Shown here one piece after another: positions 24,730 through 35,538 of a DNA stretch of 64,000 nt; position 1 is the stretch's first letter; the number at the start of each line of letters is the position of its first letter. The DNA comes from Nageia nagi. Lineage: Eukaryota; Pinophyta. The position numbers and the translations under genes were made by a program. The stretch lies in contig JBITNC010000001.1 in NCBI GenBank assembly GCA_050084985.1, positions 131,440,001 through 131,504,000 of the forward strand, in the 5' to 3' direction. The notes beneath the pieces were generated by a model that saw only the letters and a list, made by a program, of their open reading frames with translations, made no database searches and was not told the DNA's origin.

Positions 24730-26110
24730 TAATGGATTATGAAAATTATGATGGAGGGCATGTTGATTATTGGATTACTAGATGAGGTGGGGAGAGAGGT
24801 AGCAACCATCACAATAATTGGCCATCACTACCATCTACTATGGTGGAGTGGAGGAGGATTCCACTATGAGCATGCATACCATGTTGGGCTCATAGATGGA
24901 CTTACATATTTCATGATGATGGTCATCACTTTTTTGTGTTACCATACACTTCAAGGTGCAGGTTTCCTTGAAAGCTGTGTTAGGTTTTGAGAGAGATGGG
25001 ATATTATGGTTGGGTATTTACATTAGGAATAGCCTTCCAAGGCTAGCTCTACCATGAGTTGTGGGAGATGGAGATAGGGGTCTATACAGGGATCTGTTGC
25101 TCACTATTTTTGCTAGTATGGGGATGGGAGTGCATAGCAATGGATCAACCCATAGGTATACCCTTTGATGTGTATTCTTAGGATGATTTATGTTTTGAGG
25201 AGCTTAGCATGAGTATCCATACATGATATGTTGGGGACATCATCATGATCCCAAGACTAGATGACTAAGAGATGGCCAAGTGGCATATTTTAGGGATATA
25301 TTTAGGATACTATAACCTAAAGATATAATCTAGAGTCCATACATAGGAGGCCACACTTGGGATGAGGATAGAGTATAGTTAGCTCATACTAGATGAATGA
25401 GATGGGTGAGGACCTATAGAGACCAGATAGAGTTATTTGAGTACCATCAAGTACTCATACACTTTAGGTACATAAAAGACATACCTCATGAGATGATGGT
25501 TTACAACAAGTCAAAAGGTAGAGATGGAAAGCCCCATATCTAGTACTAGGAGGCCAACAATGATAAGGAGGCATCAAGAGATTAGGATGATGTAGGTTAC
25601 ATAGAAGGCTACATCATATGGTGGATAGCTTAACATCTAGAGTGGGTTAAGGAGGATACTATGAAGGATGAGGGTGAGCCCTTATAGAGACATGTTAGAT
25701 GTAGATAGAGGTCCCCCCAACAAGATGAGAGAGGTATAATAAGGATTATTGATCCTAGGCTAGCGATAATAAAGAAGAAGATAGTAGACCTAGAGTGCTA
25801 ACTATTCAAGCTAGATCATCAACTTATAGAGAGATATCATAACCTAGCATAGAATAGGAAGCACAAGTAGGAGATTTGAATCTGATAGGTCAAGATACAT
25901 TAAAGGTTATAGGATCTAGAGGAGTGCAAGCATAAGATAAGTTAGAGGCTAGAGACCAGGAAACCAGAGAGTGTTGAGCCTAATCAAAGAGAGTAGGATA
26001 TGTCATGGAACATGACAAGCATTAGCTTTCAGCTAGATACTTAGCATAAGATGATCATGATTTATGAGGCTAAGTTCATACAAAGGGAAATTCCATTGCT
26101 AGACATCCTT
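24730..26110 (+). pseudogene. Plant mobile domain (PMD) pseudogene, copy 3
   Basis: On the + strand near 25,040-25,150 the sequence translates to LYHELWEMEI and then LFLLVWGWECIAMDQPIGIP. This matches the PMD C-terminal block 'LY..LC....GG.L.LLQLWAWEHI'. In another frame near 25,435-25,500 it reads ELFEYHQVLIHFRYIKDIPH, resembling the PMD motif 'VE.H..DRV.RQFG..Q.IP'. The tail (about 25,760-26,100) is charged and coiled-coil-like with stops. The frame is shifted between blocks and there are many stops, so it is long dead. Its orientation is opposite to the other two PMD copies. The 5' limit is a guess. Confidence 0.55.
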
Positions 26111-26462
26111 TCAAGTTCATATAGTAGAACCTATAGGATATAAGGGATAGATGGGCCCTCTAGGAGTATGCATGTGATGAGCTCATCACATACAGCATGC
26201 CATCCATATGATAGGGTTAGAGACATAAGGGGGAGAGTTCTAGAGACATCCTAGTCTATGATGAGATAGTATGAGAGATCTCCATCTTATTCCTGATAGC
26301 TTTGAGTGTGGATGATGATGATGAGACACACATAGTTTGGTTGGTTTAGACTACATAGACTAGGGTTAGATATATCATACAGGTGCATATTGTTAGATGA
26401 TATTTTTGTATTAGAGCACTTTGGATGGTGTATGTTATTTTTGTGATGGGTTATGCCAACTT

Positions 26463-26463
<1 letters not shown>

Positions 26464-26507
<44 letters not shown>
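26464..26507. repeat. (TA)n(TG)n compound microsatellite
   Basis: A short TATATATA run passes into about 17 TG dinucleotides. Confidence 0.97.
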
Positions 26508-26508
<1 letters not shown>

Positions 26509-28499
26509 CAATGTTTTTTTTATATATGTTGATTTGAAATCATGGTGAATGTATTTATGTTGCTTTTTGTTATTATGATGGTTATGGTATGTGATGGTTT
26601 AATTTATACATGATTTTATTATTATGCATTTAATATGGTTATGATGGATGTATTTTATATGTTACTTAAGATGAATGAATTTTAATGTTCCAAAATGAGT
26701 AATAAAACATAATATGGTGTAGGAGTTTTGGGAACAAGTTCCATTTTAATGTACTTAATGAAACCTTGTACATCTCATTTTGTGAAACAATACAAGGAAA
26801 TCCATTCAACAATCATGACCCATGATGAGAAATGAAGAGAACATGAATAATTCAAAACTATAAAACATAATAGGTAGACAAAATAATTGATGCAAATAGG
26901 TTTGAAATTGACTTCCATTTGAATGTGTAAGATGAACTCTAACTCCAACCAGAATAGGAAGGATGTGTCATCTAATGATTCCATCAACTTTACAAATTCT
27001 TAAGAAAATATAATAAAAAATAAAGCAAGCACATGAAAAGTGAAGAACAACCAAGTGATTGATGATAGATATGAGTGACTAGTGATTCTTGTATCCCTAA
27101 AAAGGGTAAAAAAATACTAAAAGCAAGAGACCATCCAAGTATCAATCCCAAATGTCAAGATCCAACTTGATTAAAAAAAACTTTGGTAGCTACAAAGAGA
27201 CCCTTGTATCTTCTTATTATAGCCTACATAGGAATTCTTTTCAAATGGGTACATAAATAAAAAAAAAAAGAGTTAAACAATATTGACTCTCACTGTGGAA
27301 TGATGGTAAATGATAAGATGAAAATAAGATATTGATAGATTTATGTGATGATTAAAACATATATATTTTTAGAGGATTTTATATTTTTAGGAACACAAAA
27401 TGTAGGAGAACCATAAATAAGACAAAAATAAGTGAGGAACAAAGACCCCCTAATTAGGAAAATAAAGAATCAAAAGCAAGAGACAAGGAGATAATGATAA
27501 ACACACTAACCTTATTGACTTGTTTGAATATAAAGGGAGGAATAGAATACTGATATGTTGGAGAAGAGGGTGCTTCATATAGAAAGTTCTCATGAGGGAA
27601 GGAAAGTTCCTCATAGTCTCCCTTATCCTCTATCTCATGGATTTGGGCTATGGCTATTATTATTTGAGGAAACTTAATACCAATACCTCATTTTTCTTTA
27701 TCACCTTGAGTATGTAGTTGAATGAAATTAATCATGCCTTGCTCATACCAACCCAAGCTAAAGCATTTCCATTTACAATTGGTAAAGTAGTGATGAATAA
27801 AAGAATGTTTAGATAAATAATTAAGTTTAAATAAAAATGCTTATTTTGATGTGACCTTAAGAACTTGGTAAGAGGGAAGTTCAGGGCCTTCATGGACAAA
27901 GCAAGTTTGGTTATTCAATGGACCAAGTGGTACCCAAGTAGCAATAGCTAAGGGAGACTCATACGGGTGGCCTACATCATGAAGAGAAAAGACATTAAAC
28001 AAAATTTCATTGATGGTATACTTATTGATGCTCTAACATTTTTGAATTGGAAATTGAATTGAGATATATTCTTGTGATCATCTATGTATGCCTCCTTTTA
28101 TGTTTTAGTTACAACTTCAAGGTCCTCTTTAATTGTATTACTCTCCTCTATTTGAGTAATCATGTTTGTTTCACATATAGAGGAGTTGGTTTTTTTAAGT
28201 TTTTTATTTAGGTATGTCAATCATGCATTCCAAGAAATTTCTTCTTGAATTGTAGAGGAAGGTATCATGAGGACATCTTTCTTAGGCTCCTCATAGATGA
28301 TTATTAGATTATAATTTTTTTGCATATCTATGGAGCTTTGTTCATTTTTAGTTGGGACTAGCTTATTAATTGATTCACATTTTACTTCTTGATATTTTTC
28401 ATTAATGGTAGTACTAAGAGATACTAGATCTTAGTTAATATGGATAATCTCAAGAAATATGTGGGTGGAGGTATTAGGTAGCTCAGTAAAGTTACAATG
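26508..28499. other. Decayed sequence, probably Ty3 3' region, no recognised gene
   Basis: No domain is recognised in any frame. Because it directly follows (on the - strand) the protease remnant at 28,500-29,330, it may be the remaining 3' half of that element. Confidence 0.4.
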
Positions 28500-29330
28500 G
28501 TTGATAGGTTCTACATCCATCCATATGCAATGTACGACTCCATCCTCAAGATATTTTCAACAATCATGCAATATGGAAGAGATGCACTCCATCTCTCTAA
28601 GGATTGCAAAGTAGGAAGTTATATTGATGTTTTCCCTCTATCACCTAAAATCATGCATGAATAGTATTGAATCCCACCAAGATAGGCAAAATAATGCTAC
28701 CCAATATGTTGCATAATTGATTGTTTAAAGCTTATAAAATAAGTGTGGGGGCCTTAATATGTGACAAAGGTAGGCTAAGCTTCACTAATGTTGATGAAGA
28801 AACCATAGTGATGGTTGATCCATCATCCATAAGTACCCTATTAAAATATTTTCTATCAACATGGGCTATAATGTGCATGTGAGGATCCTCATACTTCTGA
28901 TTTACAACATTGTGAATCTCATGCTGAAAGAATGGAATGATGGCTCTACATTCACTTATACAGTCCAAATAAAGTTAGAAAAAGCATTGGGATTATAGGC
29001 ATCCAAATATATAGTTCTTAAAATCTAATCCAAATCCTCTCAATGCTGATGAAAATTCTTGATTACATCCCATAGAGAGAATTTGATGGGTGTAAGTCTC
29101 AACTGCTACTCCAAGTTTCTTTGTAACTTCTCTTTAACATCCCACTATGTTGGAGGAGGAGGAGGAGGAGGAGGAATATGATTTGGTATATTAATATCCA
29201 CCCCATATCCTTGTGATTTTGTTGTTACCCTTGCCTTTTTCTTTATATGATTTAACCCTAGTGTCTACATTAACCATCCCTATAAAGTGCATTTGTGCCT
29301 GTGTCTATTCTATTTTCCTAACCTATTATT
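28500..29330 (-). pseudogene. Ty3-type retropepsin (protease) remnant
   Basis: On the - strand, 28,732-28,968 contains RVLMDDGSTITMVSSSTL, the retropepsin active-site region (D-x-G-S). A second block (about 28,500-28,710), in broken frame, contains GSIILPI, VIEGKHQYNFLL and EDGVVHC. These line up with GSIVLPI, IIEGNIEQYNILL and HEGVLHC in the gag-protease of the 16.5-kb Ty3 element at 44,557. Upstream (about 28,970-29,330) is a proline run (GGA)n and a Tat-like linker. Several stops are present. It is a relative of the large non-autonomous element and not its copy. Confidence 0.72.
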
Positions 29331-29354
29331 ATTGCATCCCATATTCATAAGGTA

Positions 29355-30097
29355 TGTATATGCCTAAAAATGATTTATTATTTATTTAATAAATCATATT
29401 TAGACTTCCTAAAATGACTTAATGCAATGTTACATATGTCAAGATTAAGTTGATATTACAATGCAATGCTATGTGTTATATTAATGGTTTATATTTTAAA
29501 GTATATTAAATATAAAAAAGTTTATATTATTTCTAGAGGTTATACTTCACTCCTTTCTATGTCCTTGTAGGCTATATATGTGAGTGTAATAGGTAAACCT
29601 CCATAGATAAAAACTCTTTGATATGATAAGAACTCTGATAGATGATTTTCAACTGCAATATTCATCAAGCTACAGTGTCTTTAGATGCCACCTATCATGA
29701 GAAATTATTATACTCTAAGCTCTAAACTTTATATCTTTTATGTATAACATAATTTGATGTATTTTACATAGTCAATAATGTGCCTCTCTTAGGCTAGTGA
29801 CAATGTGTGCATTTTAAATCGAGGGTTCTAGATTTTGATGGTTGATTCATTGATCTATGAAAATAAAGATTCATTATGATCTTTCCATGAATTTGATCCC
29901 AATCCCTCAAAAAACTATTGCTACTTAATTTTTAGGATTGTACATGCACTTCATATCATGTTCATGTGTTTCATGTATAGTTGTTATAATATGATATAGT
30001 GTATATTTTTTATTCCTTCTTATATTGTATATCACTTATTTATTATGTATATTAAGATCTTACACAATTTGAGGTATACATTTTAGTGAACACAACA
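29355..30097 (+). repeat. Ty3-type LTR (5' LTR of a truncated element)
   Basis: It starts TGTATATGCCTAAAAATGAT and ends CACAACA, followed by TTCTTACACACC in the primer-site position and then by a degraded gag on the same strand. A perfect inverted repeat TGATTTATTA / TAATAAATCA (29,371-29,396, 6-nt loop) lies just inside the start. A second copy of this LTR's first 140 or so bases is at 62,458. No 3' LTR was found before 33,400. Confidence 0.68.
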
Positions 30098-30247
30098 TTC
30101 TTACACACCTAGATCCTGATTTAAGGCATCCCTTCTATATAGTAATGAATCCATTTTCATTATTATCTCTTCCCATACCTAAGGGAATTAGAGTAATAGC
30201 TAGAGAAAATGAAAAAAATAGGGTTTTTTTCTACCTATATTTCAAAG

Positions 30248-32605
30248 ATGGATCTAAATGAAGAACAACCTAGGGTATTTAAGAGTAAGGTTCATTTTAA
30301 ATATATTAGAATAAGTTTTAGGGTTAACCCTAATTTACCTTTATAAGAGCCTAATCCTAATGATCGAATAGATACTGATGAAGATAATGATACCAAATCT
30401 ACAAGTTCTAGAAAATAGATGGATATTATTGGAAAAACTCTTAATAGACTTAATGTGTCTATAGATGACTATGATTTTGAAAATGTAAGTTTAGAAATCC
30501 ATAATGATACTTCAAATACTGATGTTGAAATCAAAGAACTAGATAAAATTCCTAATCATGTTAGATCAATAAAGGAATTGCTATCTAATAAAGAAAAGTT
30601 GGAATATTATTCTACTAGTAATGCTAAAAATATTATTGATATTCTAATCAATTATGAATTATTAGAATTGGAATCTACAACTTCATAATCCTTGGATAGC
30701 TTTTTCTCTTATGAAAATATAGGTTCTATGAAATGGAGAGTTCCTACTACAAATAAAGATATTATCAACAATGTATAATACTATATACATGTTGTTAGTA
30801 GTGTGGAGATAGAGAATACAAAACCTCTAGACAAAGTAACCATCATATATGTTGATGAGGAAGGTGAAGATGAATTTGAAAACCTAATTATTAACCCAAA
30901 AAATCATAATATAGGTATGCTTCTTGATAAAGGTAAGGGCATTATGACTAATGAGGAAATTATAATAGATATTGCTAAATAACATTCTACTATCATTAAT
31001 AATCCTCATGAGCATAATCCTGGTTGGTCAAAAGAAGAACATGAAATAAAACTAGATGCTCTTTTTGATGCTCAAGAAGATGATTATTTTCAAAAGTTGA
31101 TGAGGTACAACAACTAGAATTTATGCTAAAATTGATTGACAAACTTGAACATGAAAATTTACATAGGATTTGGCCATTTTTACAACTAAATGAAGTTGAA
31201 TTGATAAAGGAAAAAGCAAATATAACTCCTACTCAAATTAGCACTATACCACCACAAAACCCTCCACCACCCCTAAAAGATAATATACCTATAGCTCAAA
31301 TCCAACAACCAAAGAAAATCATATGGTATTAAATAATGAAAAACAATGGGTGAATGAATTGAGAAATTAGAAAAGGAATTGCTTGATGATGATGAAGATG
31401 ATTTCTTATCTTGTTTAAAATGTCCATTGACTGATAGAATTATTTTTAAATTATTTGTGGGTAAAAAGAATGTAAAATTTACAAAATTTGATGGTTTACA
31501 AAATCCAAAAATGCATGTTAGAAAGTTTGAGAAAGTTGTGGAATATATTCATGATAAAGACATGCTTACAAAATTATTTTCAAGTAGTTTAAAAGATAAT
31601 GCATTAAAGTGGTATTTTACTCTTCTTGAAAAGAGCATTGATAAATACAAAGATTTGATTTATAAATTCTTGAAAAAATTTAGATATAATATTATAGAAA
31701 AAGTTCAATTCAAAGACTTGTGCAAAATTAAGCAATTTCTTAACCAATCTTTATCTGATTTTGTGAAATTATGAAAATAAAATGCAAATCAAATTATTAT
31801 GCCTGAGCAAGATTTAAAGGAAACTTTTGTAAATGCTTTATTACCTATGTATAAATTATTGGTTATCTCTAACCATGATTTGATGTTAGCTGAAATGATA
31901 GACATTTTATTAAAAAAAGAAGACTACATAAAGAAAATTTATAATATATGCTCTTAAAAATCTCAAGGGTATGAAAAGAAAGATAAATATCAAATATATG
32001 AAAAGAAAGATAAATCTTAAATGTATGAAAAGAAAAATAAATATCAGGTATATGAAAAGAAACCAGAAGTTGCTACAACTAATGTTAATAGAAGAAATTG
32101 TAGACCACAAAGGAAGTTTACAAGTTAACTGATATTGTTGATAATATTCTCAATGTATTATTAAAAGAGGAACTTATTGAGCTCTACCAATGGGTTAGCA
32201 CCACTTTCCTAATGGTGTTCCTAAAAATTATAAGTATGAAAAATTTTGTAATTATCATAGGACTCAAGGGAATCTAATAATAAATTACAAGGTCTTAAGG
32301 AATATCATTCAAGAATTTATTGATAAGAAAGTAATTCAAATGGATGATCATAATGAAGAAAATGATAGACCTGTACACCCTGATAATGAAAAATTGGAGA
32401 TATTTATGAATCCATGAATAACTCAAAAACCAAGGGAATTCATTGGTTTAGTAAGTACTTCACAGTATATGTGTTATTATTTCTCTCCTAAGGATGAATG
32501 CAAGGAACAATGGCAATAAGTGATACTAAGCAAAATGTGGAATGAAAGGGACTATGAAATAAATACCACTAATGATGTGCATGCCTATTTGCATGCATCC
32601 AATGC
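30248..32605 (+). pseudogene. Ty3-type gag pseudogene
   Basis: The ATG at 30,248 opens a frame that stops near 30,344 and again at 30,416-30,418. It resumes at 30,419-30,688 and 31,379-31,774. The capsid-like core is at 31,379-31,900, with FTKFDGLQNPKMHVRKFE, LKWYFTLLEKSIDKYKDLIY and LNQSLSDFVK, as expected for the Retrotrans_gag family. A nucleocapsid-like stretch FCNYHRTQGNLIINYKVL follows at about 32,245-32,300. No protease or RT is seen before the sequence becomes unrecognisable near 32,600. The acidic N-terminal part (30,419-30,690, 31,123-31,332) is unlike other gags here. Confidence 0.75.
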
Positions 32606-33410
32606 ATAACATACATTACCAGGAAGGTACCTCTTTTTTTTCCTACATCTACAAATTACATTTAGATCATAAAACCTTCCTAGGTATGCAAATTCATTAC
32701 TTAAAGTATAAACTATTCAAATGGTAGTGTATATTAGATAGACTATTTCTTAGAGGGGAAAACATGTGTTGTTTATTATCAAAAGGGATAATTCATTATT
32801 TTATTAGTTTTATGGACATATTTTGAACAAGTTCCTCATATATTTTTCTTTCTAAATTGTTAAAATCCATGTTGCTGATGATGTTCAATCTATTTATACA
32901 TTGCTAACAATGTGCATTTCCTAGAACAAAATAAAAACAAATAGTATATTCTTTATCATGAAAGCCTATTGAAGTATTTTAAAGGGTGGGTATCAAGTTT
33001 TAAAGCTACTAAAATGAAAAAAAATTGTTAGGTTTTCATATTTATTGGATATTACAGGCTTAATATTTTGTTAAAATTTGATGTTGCATATACATTATTA
33101 TGGATATATTAGTGAGGTATGAAGAAAAGGTGGATTCTAGTCATTGTGTTCATTGTTCATTATTCTTTTACCAAATTCTAGTCACATGACATATATGGTT
33201 TATTAACAAATTTGATATTTATACTTTGATCTTCAAATTGCAAACTACAAAAGTATAAATTTCTATAGACCATTCATCCATAACACAAAACATAAATTCA
33301 AAACATGCATCAAAAATTGTAAAAAAGAATTGAAGCCAAAAAGAATTTTATATATATATATATATATATATATCACAAAAGAGGTGGATCCATATCCATG
33401 GTACAATCTA
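32606..33410. other. No recognised feature apart from a short (TA)n run
   Basis: AT-rich sequence. A TA microsatellite lies at about 33,349-33,372. No coding region was found. Confidence 0.6.
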
Positions 33411-34078
33411 CTAGCAGGCACTATTGCCACTACTCCCAATCTTACTAGTTCTAGGTCTCCTCCTACTACCGCTACTTTGTCCTAAAAATGACATCCCACC
33501 TGATATATCACTCCTAGTAATCCCATGGGAGTACATAAAGGCCTTAGCCCTCTCATATTTACTTCTAAGTACTATAATTTCATTATCCCTCTTCTCTATT
33601 TTATCTATCAAACTCTAAATGAAATCCCATTATTCATTAGGTGCAAGCATGTACACCTTCTCCTATAGCCTCTTCATGGATTGATCCATGGAGGCTATCT
33701 ATGCATCCTTCACTGTAAGTGTGGACTGTAGGGTGGATAGTTTTGATTATTATCTTGAAAACATGGTCTCAAAAGGCTTCAACCTCTCAATCTTAGCCTT
33801 TAGGGTAGCAACTTGAGTAGAGGTCTCTCTTGCAAATACATATGTGTCATAAGTTAGTTTATTTCCAATAGCATGCTAAACTAAAATAATAAAAAGAGTT
33901 CTAAACTATTGACTATGTTGTAAGGTATTGACTATTATGATAAGTGGCACTACCTTAACTAATGTATCTAAACCTAGTGCTCATATAAAAGGCTTCTCCT
34001 ATACTAGGATGTCATGCATGGAGTTATCTATATTTTATGGATATTCATTAAAGGACCCTATGAGGCTACTACTATCTT
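33411..34078 (-). pseudogene. Plant mobile domain pseudogene copy 2, 3' part (coiled-coil tail)
   Basis: On the - strand the sequence encodes a charged heptad-like tail: TSTQVATLKAKIERLKPFE near 33,770-33,830, and IEKRDNEIIVLRSKYERA in the final 66-residue open stretch 33,411-33,611. It ends in a Ser/Arg-rich C-terminus. Scattered stops are present. It continues, across the copia B insertion, the PMD sequence at 42,660-43,845. A possible intron end (TTATTATTTTAG) lies near 33,880. Confidence 0.55.
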
Positions 34079-34083
34079 CTCAT
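34079..34083. repeat. Target site duplication of copia B, left copy
   Basis: CTCAT, matched by CTCAT at 42,655-42,659. Confidence 0.92.
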
Positions 34084-34574
34084 TGAAGGAATTAGATCTA
34101 CACTAATCCTCAATGTCCAAAACTATAGGAAACTCAATCATTCAACATCTACAAGATAATAACACCATTCACAAGATAACACCAATATAATGTGGTTCCT
34201 CCCTCCTTGGGAGTACATCCATAACTAGATCTCAATTCTCAAACTATGCACCCTCTTACAACAATTCCTTTCTCTCCTACACAAACTAGTAGAGTAATCT
34301 TACTCCAAAAACTTAGTTGTATTACAAGAGGAAAGGCCCTCTATTTATAGCATGAGAGCACCTCCCTAACCTCCCTTTAACCCAAGGGTAAGGTTAGGGT
34401 TACAATAAATGTATGACCTAACTTTAACCTACCAACTAACCCCATGGTAAGGTCAAAGTCCACACATAATAAAGAATTCAATTAATCCCTTAAGGTATCT
34501 ACATATCCTTTAAGTGATTAATTGAATTTACAAGGAGTTTAGATATTCATAATATTTCATTACAAATTCTAACA
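34084..34574 (-). repeat. 3' LTR of copia B
   Basis: TG...CA ends are intact: TGAAGGAATTAG at the left and TTCTAACA at the right on the + strand. The TATA box is TATTTATA at 34,342-34,349. Confidence 0.96.
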
Positions 34575-34583
34575 CTCCCCTTA
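34575..34583 (-). promoter_or_regulatory. Polypurine tract of copia B
   Basis: The + strand CTCCCCTTA gives AAGGGGAG on the element strand, next to the 3' LTR. Confidence 0.88.
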
Positions 34584-35069
34584 ATGCAATATTGGGATAG
34601 AGCGTAGAAGAGAGAAGAGAGAGAGTAAGAGAGAGTTCTCCTCCATAGAGATACAAGCGGAGATGAGAACATTTACATATTTGAGAATCTTTTTGAGAAC
34701 TAGTTTGAGACTCACTACATTACCATTTGACAAAATGGTTTACAATACAATCATTAACCACAACTAGTTTCACTATACATGGTAGTTGATCAACTTTAAG
34801 CTGACATGTGAGTCTCCATGAGCTTGCTTACACAAGGTGAGTAACCTGCATTTCTGAAGAAGATCCTACATGCTACAAGCAACTCATGAACAAAATTAGT
34901 TATATGCATCATATATTCACTTTATTAAATAGGAGAATCAAATAATGCCATCTTATAAATAACTGATCAATGGTGCACTATAAGTCATCATGGAGATGCC
35001 AAGCCATCACTCATGGTCACCTGTTGTATATAGACATGTGTTGATTATTAATAGAGCATAAAAAATTGT

Positions 35070-35470
35070 ACAATAAGTTTCTCACATAGAGCGAACTTAC
35101 CATGGAGGTATAAAATGTACAAGAAGTTCCTCACATAGAGCAAACTTACCATGGAGGTATATCAATTATATGCTCAAAAAATTGTACAACAAGTGTCTCA
35201 CGCAAAGTAAACTTACCACGGAGGTATAAAATTTATAACAAGTTTCTCACATAGAGCAAACTTACCACTGAGGTATAAAATGTACAACAAGTTTCTCATG
35301 CAAAGAAAACTTACCACAGAGGTATAAAATGTACAACAAGTTTCTCATGCAGAGCAAACTTACCATGAAGGTATAAAATGTACAAGTTTCTCACATAGAG
35401 CAAACTTACCACAAAGGTATAAAATGTACAACAAGTTTCTCAAGCAGAGCAAACTTACCACAGAGGTATA
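35070..35470 (-). repeat. Tandem repeat in copia B 3' region (about 47-60 bp, about 8 copies)
   Basis: The unit on the + strand is GTACAACAAGTTTCTCA...AGCAAACTTACCA...GAGGTATAAAAT. It is the same repeat as at 4,841-5,200, on the opposite strand. Copy number differs between A and B, so the array expands or contracts between insertions. Confidence 0.92.
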
Positions 35471-35538
35471 TCATAATCAACACTATATAACAACAAAAAA
35501 GGCCTCTTAGAGGTGAAGTTGTCATCACTAACAAAAGT

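Noticed and set aside
26287-26511. Open frame starting with His-Thr repeats
   Set aside because: It is produced by the TG microsatellite.
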